DNA from: Methylobacterium sp. UNC378MF | GTDB taxonomy: Bacteria; Pseudomonadota; Alphaproteobacteria; Rhizobiales; Beijerinckiaceae | Direction: 5' to 3' | Assembly (NCBI RefSeq): GCF_900103195.1 | Contig: NZ_FMWU01000009.1 | Coordinates: 1 to 64,000 of the forward strand | DNA: 64,000 nucleotides | Shown here: positions 9,346-17,535 of the stretch, one piece after another | How the letters are laid out: every line of letters starts with the position of its first letter | How positions within the stretch are numbered: position 1 is the first letter of the stretch | The notes under the pieces: model-generated | The model's input: the letters and a program-made list of their open reading frames with translations, nothing else | Database searches by the model: none | Told to the model about the DNA's origin: nothing | Program-made: the position numbers and the translations under genes

Positions 9346-10710
9346 ATGATGCACGCCGTCGCCAGCACGGGCCGACCGACGAACCGCCGCGTCCTGGCCC
9401 TGGCGCTGCCCATGACGATCGCCAACGTCACGACGCCGATGCTCGGCTTCGTCGGCGCGGCGGTGATCGGGCGGCTCGGCGATGCGGCGCTGCTCGGTGC
9501 CGTCGCCCTCGGCGCGGTGATCTTCGACGCGATCTTCTGGTCCTTCGGGGCGCTCCGCATGGCGACCGCCGGCCTGACCGCGCAGGCGGTCGGCGGGCGG
9601 GACGACGCCGAGGTCGACCGCATCCTGGCGCGCGCGCTGGCGGCGGGCGCCCTGATCGGGCTCGTCCTGATGGTCCTGCAGGGTCCGCTCGCGCAGCTCG
9701 CCTTCGCGATCAGCGGGGCGAGCGCGGCGGTGATCGCCGGTCTCGCGACCTACTTCCACATCCGCATCCTGTCCGCGCCCTTCGTACTGGCGAGCTACGG
9801 CGTGCTCGGCTCGATCCTGGGGCGCGGGCGCACCGATCTCGGCCTGCTGCTGCAGATCGCCATCAACCTGACCAACGTCGCGCTGACGCTCACCCTGGTC
9901 CTGGGCTTCGGACTGGGCCTCGCCGGCGCGGCGCTTGCGACCCTCGGTGCCGAGGCGGTTGGGCTCGGCCTCGGGCTGATCCTCCTGGCGCGCCTCGGCT
10001 CGCGGCCCTTCCGGGTGCCGCTCCGCGACCTGCGCGACGCCGCGGCGCTCCGCCGGACGCTCAGCGTCAACGGCGACGTCATCCTGCGAACGCTCGCGCT
10101 GATCACCGGCATCGTGCTGTTCTCGGCGCTGGGCGCCCGGCAAGGCGACGTGGTGCTCGCCGCGAACTCGGTGCTGTGGAATCTCTTCCTGATCGGCGGC
10201 TTCTTCCTCGACGGCTTCGCCACGGCGGCCGAGACCCTGTGCGGCCAGGCGGTGGGCGCCCGGGACCCCGAGGCGTTCGACGCGGCCGCCGCCCTGAGCC
10301 TGCGCTGGTGCCTCGGCTTCGGGTTCGCGGTCAGCCTGCTGGCGCTGGCGGGCGGCGCGGCCTTCATCGATGCCGTGACGACGAACGGGGCGGTGCGTGA
10401 GGCGGCCCGGTCCTACCTCGTGCTCGCCGCCCTGGCGCCGTTCGCCGCCGCGGCGCCCTTCGCGTATGACGGGATCTATATCGGTGCGACTTGGACGCGG
10501 GCGATGCGCAACCTGATGGTCTGCGCCCTCGCCGCCTACTGCGCGGTCCTGGCGCTCGTCGAAAGCCTTGGGCTCGGCAATACCGGGCTGTGGCTTGCCT
10601 TCGTGAGCTTCCTGGGCGCCCGCGGGCTCGGACAGGCAATCGCCTTCCCGCGCCTCGCCCGGGACACGTTCCGGACGCCGGCTGCGACCGCCCTCGAACC
10701 CGCGGCCTAG
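9346..10710 (+). CDS. MATE family efflux transporter (DinF/NorM type)
   Basis: This is a predicted Na+- or H+-coupled exporter of organic cations or drugs in the inner membrane. The 454-residue product is of the usual MATE length, with about twelve hydrophobic segments in two similar halves. The first reads LALPMTIANVTTPMLGFVGAAVIGRLGD, shortened here in prose: it has the typical LP-x-x-N-x-x-x-P-x-x-G spacing of DinF-like MATEs. The second half contains GGFFLDGFATAAETLCGQAV. It stands alone, with minus-strand genes downstream. Substrate cannot be assigned. Confidence 0.92.
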   Translation: MMHAVASTGRPTNRRVLALALPMTIANVTTPMLGFVGAAVIGRLGDAALLGAVALGAVIFDAIFWSFGALRMATAGLTAQAVGGRDDAEVDRILARALAAGALIGLVLMVLQGPLAQLAFAISGASAAVIAGLATYFHIRILSAPFVLASYGVLGSILGRGRTDLGLLLQIAINLTNVALTLTLVLGFGLGLAGAALATLGAEAVGLGLGLILLARLGSRPFRVPLRDLRDAAALRRTLSVNGDVILRTLALITGIVLFSALGARQGDVVLAANSVLWNLFLIGGFFLDGFATAAETLCGQAVGARDPEAFDAAAALSLRWCLGFGFAVSLLALAGGAAFIDAVTTNGAVREAARSYLVLAALAPFAAAAPFAYDGIYIGATWTRAMRNLMVCALAAYCAVLALVESLGLGNTGLWLAFVSFLGARGLGQAIAFPRLARDTFRTPAATALEPAA

Positions 10711-10740
10711 GCGGCCACCGCGCGCGAGGGCAGAGGCGCG

Positions 10741-11082
10741 CTAGCGCGGATCCTTCCAGGTGGTGGGCTGCGCCGGCGGCGCGGCGCGGGCCACGGAGCC
10801 CGTGGTGCGCGGCACGACCGCCTCAGCCCGGCGCGGGGAGGACCGGCGCGGCGCCGCGGAACCGTAGCGGCGGCCCCGACGGACGTGGCGGCGCCCGCGC
10901 TCCGACGAGTTCCCCACGAAGCCGCCGACCACGGCCCCCGCCACGGCGCCGATCGGCCCGCCGACCAGCGCCCCCGCGACCGCACCGGAGCCCACGCCGA
11001 GGGTGGTCCGGCTCTGGGCCCGGGCCGCCTCGGGGGCCGCCAATGTCCCGAGCAAGGCGAGGGTGACCAAGACTTTGCGCAT
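10741..11082 (-). CDS. Secreted glycine-zipper protein
   Basis: This is a 113-residue envelope protein of unknown function. A signal peptide (MRKVLVTLALLGTLAAPEAARA, about residues 1-22) precedes a glycine-zipper segment with VAGALVGGPIGAVAGAVVGG (about 35-54), of the kind found in Rickettsia 17-kDa-antigen-like and YMGG-like proteins. The tail is rich in Arg, Ser and Pro. No lipobox cysteine is present at the predicted cleavage site. The gene is a single unit converging on the MATE gene. The glycine zipper suggests membrane association or oligomerisation, but no function can be given. Confidence 0.85.
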   Translation of the reverse strand: MRKVLVTLALLGTLAAPEAARAQSRTTLGVGSGAVAGALVGGPIGAVAGAVVGGFVGNSSERGRRHVRRGRRYGSAAPRRSSPRRAEAVVPRTTGSVARAAPPAQPTTWKDPR

Positions 11083-11298
11083 CGTAGAGATTCCGGACCC
11101 CGAGAATTGGTTTCGTCCGGCCTTTAAGCGGCGGAACATGACCAAAGCGCGGCTTCGATCTGCGCAGAGACGGCGCGGTATCAAACCGCGCGCGGACTCA
11201 CCCGCCCCGACCTTTGGGGTGTGGCGCGGCCGGCATCGTGCTTTAGGGTGCAGCGCAACGACGGGAGGCCGCGCGGGCGGCCCAGGAGGGAGAAGCCG

Positions 11299-12192
11299 AT
11301 GGCCACGACCACCGATCTGCGCCTGCGCCGGAGCGTGCTGTACATGCCCGGCTCGAACCAGCGGGCGCTCGACAAGGCCAAGACCCTGCCCGTGGACAGC
11401 ATCATCCTCGACCTCGAGGACGCCGTCGGCCCGGAGGAGAAGGAGATCGCCCGCGAGCAGGTCTGCGCCGCGGTGAAGAGCGGCGCTTATGGCAGCCGCG
11501 AGCTGATCATCCGGGTCAATGCCCCCCAGACCCCGTGGGGTGAGGCGGATCTCCACGCCGCGATCGAGGCCAAGCCCGACGCGATCCTGATGCCGAAGGT
11601 CTCGTCCCCGGCCGTGCTGGAGAGCATCGCCGACCGGCTCGAGTCCCTTGACGCGCCGGACGGCATCGCGATTTGGGCGATGATCGAGACCCCGGCCTCG
11701 ATCCTCAACATCCAGGAGATCGCCCGGGCGAAGCGCGACCCTCGCAACCGCCTGACCTGCCTCGTCCTCGGCACCAACGACCTCGCCAAGGACACCTGGG
11801 CCAAGATCGTCCCCGGCCGCGTGCCGATGCTGCCCTGGATGATGATGGCACTCGCGGCCGCGCGGGCGGAAGGGCTCGCGATCCTCGACGGCGTCTACAA
11901 CGACATCGCCGACACCGAGGGCTGCCGCGACGAGTGCCGGCAGGCCCGCGACCTCGGCTTCGACGGCAAGACCCTGATCCACCCGACGCAGCTGGAGCCC
12001 GCCAACACCTCCTTCGCGCCGACCGAGGAGGAGGTGCGCCGGGCCAAGCTGGTGATCGAGGCGTTCGAGCGCCCGGAATACGCCAAACGGGGCGCGATCA
12101 AGCTGGAGGGCCGGCTCTACGAGCGGCAGCATCTCGGCGTGAACCGCAGGGCGGTCACCTGGGCCGAGGCCATCAAGGCGAAGGGGTTCTGA
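11299..12192 (+). CDS. CoA ester lyase/thioesterase, HpcH/HpaI-CitE family (Mcl2-like)
   Basis: This is a TIM-barrel CoA-ester enzyme of 297 residues. RRSVLYMPGSNQRALDKA at the N terminus, DSIILDLEDAV (metal/substrate site), AMIETPASILN, VLGTNDLAKD and GFDGKTLIHPTQLEPAN follow the order seen in CitE-like proteins. From memory, the closest characterised relative is Mcl2 of Rhodobacter, an (S)-malyl-CoA thioesterase of the ethylmalonyl-CoA pathway; classical malyl-CoA lyase (MclA) looks different. A citramalyl-CoA or malyl-CoA lyase role remains possible. The ATG at 11299 is preceded by a strong AGGAGGG site, although the frame extends to 11221. Confidence 0.85.
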   Translation: MATTTDLRLRRSVLYMPGSNQRALDKAKTLPVDSIILDLEDAVGPEEKEIAREQVCAAVKSGAYGSRELIIRVNAPQTPWGEADLHAAIEAKPDAILMPKVSSPAVLESIADRLESLDAPDGIAIWAMIETPASILNIQEIARAKRDPRNRLTCLVLGTNDLAKDTWAKIVPGRVPMLPWMMMALAAARAEGLAILDGVYNDIADTEGCRDECRQARDLGFDGKTLIHPTQLEPANTSFAPTEEEVRRAKLVIEAFERPEYAKRGAIKLEGRLYERQHLGVNRRAVTWAEAIKAKGF

Positions 12193-12240
12193 ACCACCGT
12201 CCAGCCCGTGGCGCGCTTGAGGCGTCCCGGCTCTCGGCGC

Positions 12241-12516
12241 TCACGCGGCAGATCCGGGGGCGGCGTAACGCGTCCGCTGGGTGCGCCCGTCGCGCGCCGT
12301 GACGACGACGAACCCCGCCTCCTCCAGGCCGGCGAGGGCGCGCAGCACGAGGGCGTGCTCCACCCCGAAGGTGCGGGCGAAGGCGCGGCTGTCGCCCGGC
12401 AGGCCGAGATCCAGCGCCGCCAGGAGGCCGGCCGCAAGCGGGTCGAGATCGGGCCGGGCGGCCGACACCCGGTCGAGGGCGGCGACGAACGCCGCCTCGT
12501 CGGGCTCCGCGCTCAC
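12241..12516 (-). CDS. fdh4B: Fdh4B-like small protein downstream of fdh4A, predicted winged helix
   Basis: This 91-residue product starts at a GTG that overlaps the fdh4A stop as GTGA, so the two are translationally coupled. The N-terminal half is helical (DEAAFVAALDRVSAARPDLDP). The second half, with ARTFGVEHALVLRALAGLEE and a basic hairpin VVVTARDGRTQRTRYA, reads like a helix-turn-helix plus wing. In Methylobacterium extorquens AM1 a small frame directly downstream of fdh4A, called fdh4B, is known to be needed for formate oxidation. Position and size match here. The winged-helix reading is my inference and could instead be a small chaperone or subunit fold. Confidence 0.75.
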   Translation of the reverse strand: MSAEPDEAAFVAALDRVSAARPDLDPLAAGLLAALDLGLPGDSRAFARTFGVEHALVLRALAGLEEAGFVVVTARDGRTQRTRYAAPGSAA

Positions 12517-14810
12517 GCGGCCGCGCGCGCCTGCAGGGTGACCAGCACCGACTTGGAGGTCGGCGTGTCGCTCTTCTCACCGTAGGTGGAGAGCGGCACC
12601 AGCACGTTCAGCTCCGGATAGTAGCCGGCCAGCGCGCCCCGCGGCATGTCGAAGGGTACGAGGCGGAAATCCTCGGCCCGGCGGGTAATGCCGTCGTCGT
12701 GCGTGCCGACGATGTCGACGCGGTCGCCGAGCCGGTCGCGGATCTCCGCGAGGTCGTCCGGATGGGCGAAGACCACACGGCGCTCGCCGTAGACGCCGCG
12801 GTAGCGGTCGTCGAGGCCGTAGATCGTGGTGTTGTACTGGTCGTGGCTGCGGAAGGTCTGCAGCACGTAGGTGTCGCGGGTCTTCCGGGCGGCCTGATGC
12901 TCGGTCTCGGCCGGGAGGGCATCGGCCGAGAAGTTGGCCCGCCCCGTGGCCGTCTCGAACACCCGCTCGGCGGCAAGGTTGCGCAGCATGAAGCCGCGCG
13001 GCTTGCGCACCCGGGTGTTGTAGCCGGTGAAGCCCGGGATCGTGGCGGCGATCGCCTCGCGGATCCGGTCGTAATCGGCGGCGAAGCCGGCCCAGTCGAT
13101 CGCGGCGGAGCCGAGTGTCGCCTGCGCCATGCCGGCGATGATGGCGATCTCGGAGCGCAGCTCCTTCGAGGCCGGCTTGTTGATGCCGCCCGACCCGTGG
13201 ACCATGCTCATCGAATCCTCGACGGTCACGATCTGGATCTTGCCCTCGGCGCCCCGGTCGATCTCGGTGCGGCCGAGGCAGGGCAGCAGGTAGCCGACGG
13301 CGCCGGGCACCAGATGGGCGTGGTTGAGCTTGGTGGCGATGTGCACGGTGAGCCGGCACGAGGCCAGCGCCTGCGCGACGACCGGCGTGTCGGGCGTGGC
13401 CCGCAGGAAGTTGCCGCCGAGCCCGATGAAGGCCTTCGCCGTGCCGTCCCGCATGGCGCGGATCGCCGCCAACACGTTGTGGCCGTGCCGGCGCGGCATG
13501 GCGAGGCCGAAATGCTGCTCCAGCGAATCCAGGAAGGCGGCGGCGGGGCGCTCGTTGATGCCGACCGTGCGGTCGCCCTGCACGTTGGAATGGCCGCGAA
13601 CCGGGCAGAGGCCCGCGCCGGGTCGGCCGATATGGCCGCGCAGGAACAGCAGGTTGGCGATCTCCCGGATCGTCGCCACCGAGTGCCGGTGCTGGGTCAC
13701 GCCCATCGCCCAGGTGGCGATGACCCGCTGCGCGCCGAGATAGACGTCCGCCATCGCGGCGATCTCGTCCATGGTCAGGCCCGACTGGTCGAGGATCGCG
13801 TCCCAGGAGGTCGCATCGACGGCGGCGCGGTACGCGTCGAGCCCGGCCGTGTGGTGCTCCAGAAAAGCGCGGTCGAGGAGCGAGGGCCGGCCGGCCGCCA
13901 GGGCCTCGGCGTCGCGGGCGAACACGACCTTGGCGATGCCCCGGAAGGCCGCCATGTCGCCGCCCGAGCGCGGCTGCAGGTAGTGGCTCGCGATGGGGCG
14001 GCTCGAACCGCGCAGCATCTCGACGGTGTTCTGCGGGTCGGCAAAGCGCTCGAGGCCGCGCTCGCGGACCGGGTTCAGCACCACGACCTTGGCGCCGCGC
14101 TCGGCCGCCCGGCGCAGGTCGCCCAGCATGCGCGGATGGTTGGTGCCGGGATTCTGGCCGACGCAGAAGATCGCGTCCGCCTTCTCGAAATCCTCCAGCA
14201 GGACCGTGCCCTTGCCGATGCCGATCGCCTCGATCAAGGCGACGCCGCTCGCCTCGTGGCACATGTTCGAGCAGTCGGGGAAGTTGTTGGTCCCGTAGGC
14301 GCGGGCGAAGAGCTGGTACAGGTACGCCGCCTCGTTGGAGGCGCGGCCCGATGTGTAGAACTCGGCCTGATCGGGATGGTCGAGCCCCCGCAGGGTCGCG
14401 CCGATCTCGGCGAAAGCCTCGTCCCAGCTCACCGGCAGGTAGCGGTCGCTCGCCGCGTCGTAGCGCATCGGATGCGTGAGGCGGCCCTGGCCCTCCAGGG
14501 CGTAGTCGCTCCAGCCGCGCAACTCCGTCAGCGTGTGCTTGGCGAAGAAGGACGGCTTCGTGCGCTTGTCGGTAGCCTCCCAGGAGACCGCCTTCACGCC
14601 GTTCTCGCAGAACTCGAAGGACGAACCGTGCTCCGGGTCGCCCCAGGCACAGCCGGGGCAGTCGAACCCGTCGGGCTGGTTCGCCTTCAGCAGCGCGCGG
14701 GCGCCGGTGAGGGGGGCGCGGCTGCCGAGCAGGTGCTTGCCGCAGCTCTTCAGAGCACCCCAGCCGCCGGCGGCGGAGGAGCGCTTGGAAGACCCTTCAG
14801 ACTGGGCCAT
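12513..14810 (-). CDS. fdh4A: Molybdopterin oxidoreductase, FdhF/YdeP family (formate dehydrogenase 4 catalytic subunit)
   Basis: This is a large cytoplasmic molybdopterin (bis-MGD) enzyme of 765 residues. C51, C54 and C68 (FDCPGCAWGD ... FCEN) look like 4Fe-4S ligands, and CSNMCHEASG (C180, C184) lies where formate dehydrogenases carry the Mo-ligating Cys or Sec. Later segments (GQNPGTNHPRM, GVTQHRHSVATIREI, RPGAGLCPVRGHSNVQGDRT) are typical of YdeP-like proteins. There is no Tat signal. In methylotrophic Methylobacterium this family member is Fdh4A, which is important for formate oxidation during growth on methanol. The ATG at 14810 has AGGA seven bases upstream. It is followed by fdh4B with a 4-nt overlap. 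Confidence 0.85.
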   Translation of the reverse strand: MAQSEGSSKRSSAAGGWGALKSCGKHLLGSRAPLTGARALLKANQPDGFDCPGCAWGDPEHGSSFEFCENGVKAVSWEATDKRTKPSFFAKHTLTELRGWSDYALEGQGRLTHPMRYDAASDRYLPVSWDEAFAEIGATLRGLDHPDQAEFYTSGRASNEAAYLYQLFARAYGTNNFPDCSNMCHEASGVALIEAIGIGKGTVLLEDFEKADAIFCVGQNPGTNHPRMLGDLRRAAERGAKVVVLNPVRERGLERFADPQNTVEMLRGSSRPIASHYLQPRSGGDMAAFRGIAKVVFARDAEALAAGRPSLLDRAFLEHHTAGLDAYRAAVDATSWDAILDQSGLTMDEIAAMADVYLGAQRVIATWAMGVTQHRHSVATIREIANLLFLRGHIGRPGAGLCPVRGHSNVQGDRTVGINERPAAAFLDSLEQHFGLAMPRRHGHNVLAAIRAMRDGTAKAFIGLGGNFLRATPDTPVVAQALASCRLTVHIATKLNHAHLVPGAVGYLLPCLGRTEIDRGAEGKIQIVTVEDSMSMVHGSGGINKPASKELRSEIAIIAGMAQATLGSAAIDWAGFAADYDRIREAIAATIPGFTGYNTRVRKPRGFMLRNLAAERVFETATGRANFSADALPAETEHQAARKTRDTYVLQTFRSHDQYNTTIYGLDDRYRGVYGERRVVFAHPDDLAEIRDRLGDRVDIVGTHDDGITRRAEDFRLVPFDMPRGALAGYYPELNVLVPLSTYGEKSDTPTSKSVLVTLQARAAA

Positions 14811-14991
14811 GAACCGTCCTGGATTGGCTGACGCGATCTGTCTCGCAATCGCGAGATAAGCGCCTCTCCGAGGCCCTCACAATGCCGTGCCGGCGCAGGC
14901 CCCTCATGCACGGGGCACAGGCTAAGCTCCGGCTGTGCAAAGCCTTTCTAAACTGCCACCGCAAAAAATTTGTCCGGCCCGGCCCCGTTCA

Positions 14992-15019
14992 CGGACCGCG
15001 TCGCCGGCGACGCGGTCCG
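14992..15019 (-). terminator. Perfect 28-bp palindrome downstream of pyrD
   Basis: The two 14-base arms, CGGACCGCGTCGCC and GGCGACGCGGTCCG, are exact reverse complements with no loop base between them. The palindrome lies 50 nt past the pyrD stop, on its downstream side, and a run of T on the minus strand (plus-strand A6T3 at about 14964-14972) follows 20 nt further on. It most likely ends the DUF952-pyrD transcript. A binding site for a dimeric protein is an alternative. Confidence 0.55.
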
Positions 15020-15068
15020 CGGCGGTGCGAGACCGGCTGAACCGCGCCGCGCCCGCACGCGCGCCCGC

Positions 15069-16145
15069 TCAGTCCCCGCGGGCGAGAGCGGCGGCGTCGC
15101 GCCCGACGGCCTGCCGGAGCGAGGCGATGCCGGCCTCCTTCATGCGCCGCAGGAGCCCGTCCTTGATGCGCCCGACCAGGCCCGGGCCCTCGTAGACCAG
15201 CGCCGAGTAGAGCTGCACGAGGCTCGCGCCGGCCCGGATCTTGGTCCAGGCGGCCTCGGCCGAATCCACGCCGCCGACCCCGATGAGCGGCAGCGCGTCC
15301 CCGACGCGCAGGCGCGTCTGGGCGAGCATCCGGGTGGCCGGGCCGAAGAGCGGCCGCCCCGAGAGGCCGCCGGTCTCCCGGGCGAGACCCTGCTCGCGCA
15401 GGCTCGCCGGGCGGGCCACCGTGGTGTTCGATACGACGAGGGCCTGGACTCCGCGCCGCTGGGCCGTCGCGCAGACCGCGTCGAGGGCGTCCAGCGCCAT
15501 GTCGGGGGCGATCTTGAGGAGGATCGCCGCGCCGGCACCGGACGCGTCCCGAGCCTCGACCGTCCGGGCGAGCAGCTCGTCGAGGAAGGCCTCGCCCTGA
15601 AGGTCGCGCAGGCCCGGCGTGTTGGGCGAGGACACGTTGACCGTGACGAAGTCGACCAGCGGCGCGAGGGCCGCGGTGCAGGCGGCGTAGTCGGCGAGGC
15701 GGTCGGCGGAGTCCTTGTTCGCACCGATATTGACGCCGACGATCCCGGGCCGCCCCCTCCGGGCGCGCAGGCGGTCGGCCACCACCGCGAGTCCCTCGCT
15801 GTTGAGGCCGAAGCGGTTGATCACCGCGCGGTCGGCGGCGAGGCGGAAGACCCGCGGCCGCGGGTTGCCGGGCTGGGGCCGCGGCACGACGCCGCCGACC
15901 TCGACGAAGCCGAAGCCGAGGCCGAGCAGCGCGTCGGGAACGCGCGCGCCCTTGTCGAAGCCGGCCGCGAGGCCGACGGGGTTGGGGAAGCGACGGCCGA
16001 GCAGGTCGACGGCGAGGCGCGGGTCGTCCGCCGGCAGGCCGCCCGCGGGCAACAGCGCCAGGGCGCGGAGCGTCAGGTCGTGCGCGCGCTCCGCGTCCAG
16101 GCGGTGGAGCAGCGGCCGGACGAGGGGGAAGGCGGCCGCGATCAT
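15069..16145 (-). CDS. pyrD: Dihydroorotate dehydrogenase (quinone), class 2
   Basis: It oxidises dihydroorotate to orotate and passes electrons to quinone, the fourth step of UMP synthesis, at the inner membrane. The 358-residue product has the class 2 N-terminal helices (about 1-40), then [44 protein letters not shown] and the catalytic-Ser segment [14 protein letters not shown], with IGVGGVDS for FMN phosphate binding near the C terminus. Its ATG overlaps the stop of the upstream DUF952 gene as ATGA, so the pair is co-translated. Length and motifs are normal. Confidence 0.95.
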   Translation of the reverse strand: MIAAAFPLVRPLLHRLDAERAHDLTLRALALLPAGGLPADDPRLAVDLLGRRFPNPVGLAAGFDKGARVPDALLGLGFGFVEVGGVVPRPQPGNPRPRVFRLAADRAVINRFGLNSEGLAVVADRLRARRGRPGIVGVNIGANKDSADRLADYAACTAALAPLVDFVTVNVSSPNTPGLRDLQGEAFLDELLARTVEARDASGAGAAILLKIAPDMALDALDAVCATAQRRGVQALVVSNTTVARPASLREQGLARETGGLSGRPLFGPATRMLAQTRLRVGDALPLIGVGGVDSAEAAWTKIRAGASLVQLYSALVYEGPGLVGRIKDGLLRRMKEAGIASLRQAVGRDAAALARGD

Positions 16146-16492
16146 GCCGGCAGGATCCCGGCCGGGAAGGCGTGCCGCCCGTCGGCGCCCAGCGGCATTT
16201 CGTCCACCGCGACCACGGCAGAGAGCGGCAATGGGCCGTAGAGGTGCGGGAACAGGGCGCCGCCGCGAGACGGCTCGTAGCGCAGGCCGTCGCCGAGCGC
16301 GCCGGCCTCGACCGCGACGAGGAGCAGATCGTCCTGCCCGGCGAAGTGGCGGGCCGCCGTCTCGGCGACCTGGTCGGCGGTGGAGAAGTGGATGAAGCCG
16401 TCCTGATGATCGATCGGCGCGCCCGTGAACCGGCCCGCGGCCTCGGCCTCGCGCCACAGGGCGCGCGGACAGATCTTGTAGATGAGCGGCAT
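16142..16492 (-). CDS. DUF952 domain protein
   Basis: This is a 116-residue cytoplasmic protein of unknown function. It starts [20 protein letters not shown] and continues with [16 protein letters not shown] and [19 protein letters not shown], the pattern of the DUF952 family. The conserved HFST and FPHLYG segments suggest an enzyme active site, but no reaction is established that I know of. It precedes pyrD with a 4-nt overlap, an arrangement I have seen in other alphaproteobacteria. The ATG at 16492 is chosen because homology begins there; the frame extends slightly further upstream. Confidence 0.85.
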   Translation of the reverse strand: MPLIYKICPRALWREAEAAGRFTGAPIDHQDGFIHFSTADQVAETAARHFAGQDDLLLVAVEAGALGDGLRYEPSRGGALFPHLYGPLPLSAVVAVDEMPLGADGRHAFPAGILPA

Positions 16493-16807
16493 CGAAGCTC
16501 CCCGAAACGAGGTTGCGATAGAGGCACCCGGCGCCGGCGGCAACCGGGCTGCGCCCCGCCTGATTCGAGGAGCGATTGCAATCTGCCGCCTGTAGTTCTA
16601 CTTTCCTACGACTAGGCTGGACGTCACACAGCCGCGTCCGGACCGGCTGAGCGGGTTCGGAATGTGAATTGTCAAGTATCTCCGCGCGTACCCGGCGGGT
16701 GTCGAACGGACCCGGCGGGCAAACCGTCTCCGTGCCTCCGAGGCAGCCGGATCCCGGCTGGTGAGACGGGGGTGCCGGCCCGCTCAGGGTGAGCCTCCGA
16801 GCCCGCT
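16493..16807. other. 315-nt intergenic region between DUF952-pyrD and the S24 regulator
   Basis: These are divergent starts, so both promoters must lie here. I see no supported gene. A ten-base direct repeat ACCCGGCGGG occurs twice about 10 nt apart near 16690-16720, and GTAG-TT-CTAC forms a small inverted repeat near 16590. No GTTC-N7-GTTC alphaproteobacterial LexA box is present. Any operator role for these repeats is only a guess. Confidence 0.5.
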
Positions 16808-17440
16808 ATGCTGTCCCACGAGCAGATCTGGAACGCCATCGACCGGCTCGCCGAGCGCCACGGCTACTCGGCCTCCGGCCTCGCCCGCCGCGCCGGCCTC
16901 GATGCGACCAGCTTCAACCGCTCGAAGCGCGTGGGTGCCGACGGGCGGAAGCGCTGGCCTTCCACGGAATCGGTGTCGAAGGTCCTGGCCGCGACCGGCT
17001 CGAGCCTCGACGAATTCCTGCGGCTCATCGAGGCCCGCGAGATCCCCGCCCGCACCATGGTCCCTCTGATCGGCCTGACGCAGGCCGGCGCCGGCCGCCT
17101 GTTCACCGACGAGGGCATGCCCACCGGCGGCGCCGGCTGGGAGGAGATCGAGTTCCCGGATCTCGGCGAGGAGCGCGCCTTCGCGCTGGAGATCCAGGGC
17201 GATTCCATGCTGCCGCTATTCCGCGACGGCGACGTGCTGATCGTGTCGCCCACCGCCAGCGTCCGCAAGGGCGACCGCGTCGTGGTCCGCCTGCATGGCG
17301 GCGAGGTCCTGGCCAAGGAGCTGAAGCGGCGCACGGCGCGGACCGTCGAGCTGGCCTCCATGAATCCTGAGCACGAGGACCGGGTCCTGAATCTCGGCGA
17401 GGTGGCCTGGATGGCCCGGGTGATGTGGGTGCGCCAATAG
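16808..17440 (+). CDS. S24-family (LexA/CI-like) transcriptional regulator
   Basis: This is a 210-residue repressor-like protein with an N-terminal helix-turn-helix (about 5-70, ASGLARRAGLDATSFNRSKR) and a C-terminal S24 peptidase domain. The nucleophile is Ser133 in GDSMLP, and Lys170 in VLAKELKR is the general base. Their 37-residue spacing equals that of LexA Ser119-Lys156. Ala-Gly pairs at 93-94 and 95-96 lie where self-cleaving members have their cut site. The helix-turn-helix is phage-repressor-like, not the winged helix of LexA, so this is not the SOS LexA. Target genes are unknown. Confidence 0.87.
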   Translation: MLSHEQIWNAIDRLAERHGYSASGLARRAGLDATSFNRSKRVGADGRKRWPSTESVSKVLAATGSSLDEFLRLIEAREIPARTMVPLIGLTQAGAGRLFTDEGMPTGGAGWEEIEFPDLGEERAFALEIQGDSMLPLFRDGDVLIVSPTASVRKGDRVVVRLHGGEVLAKELKRRTARTVELASMNPEHEDRVLNLGEVAWMARVMWVRQ

Positions 17441-17535
17441 CAGCGCCTGTCGGGTTCGGCGCTTGGCCGTGACGATGTTCGTCGTTATCGCTGGCGCGTC
17501 GCGGACCTTCCGCATCCGCTGAGCGCGAACCCAGC

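Noticed and set aside
16493-16807. A LexA (SOS) box upstream of the S24 regulator
   Set aside because: GTTC-N7-GAAT occurs, but the second half does not match the GTTC-N7-GTTC alphaproteobacterial site.
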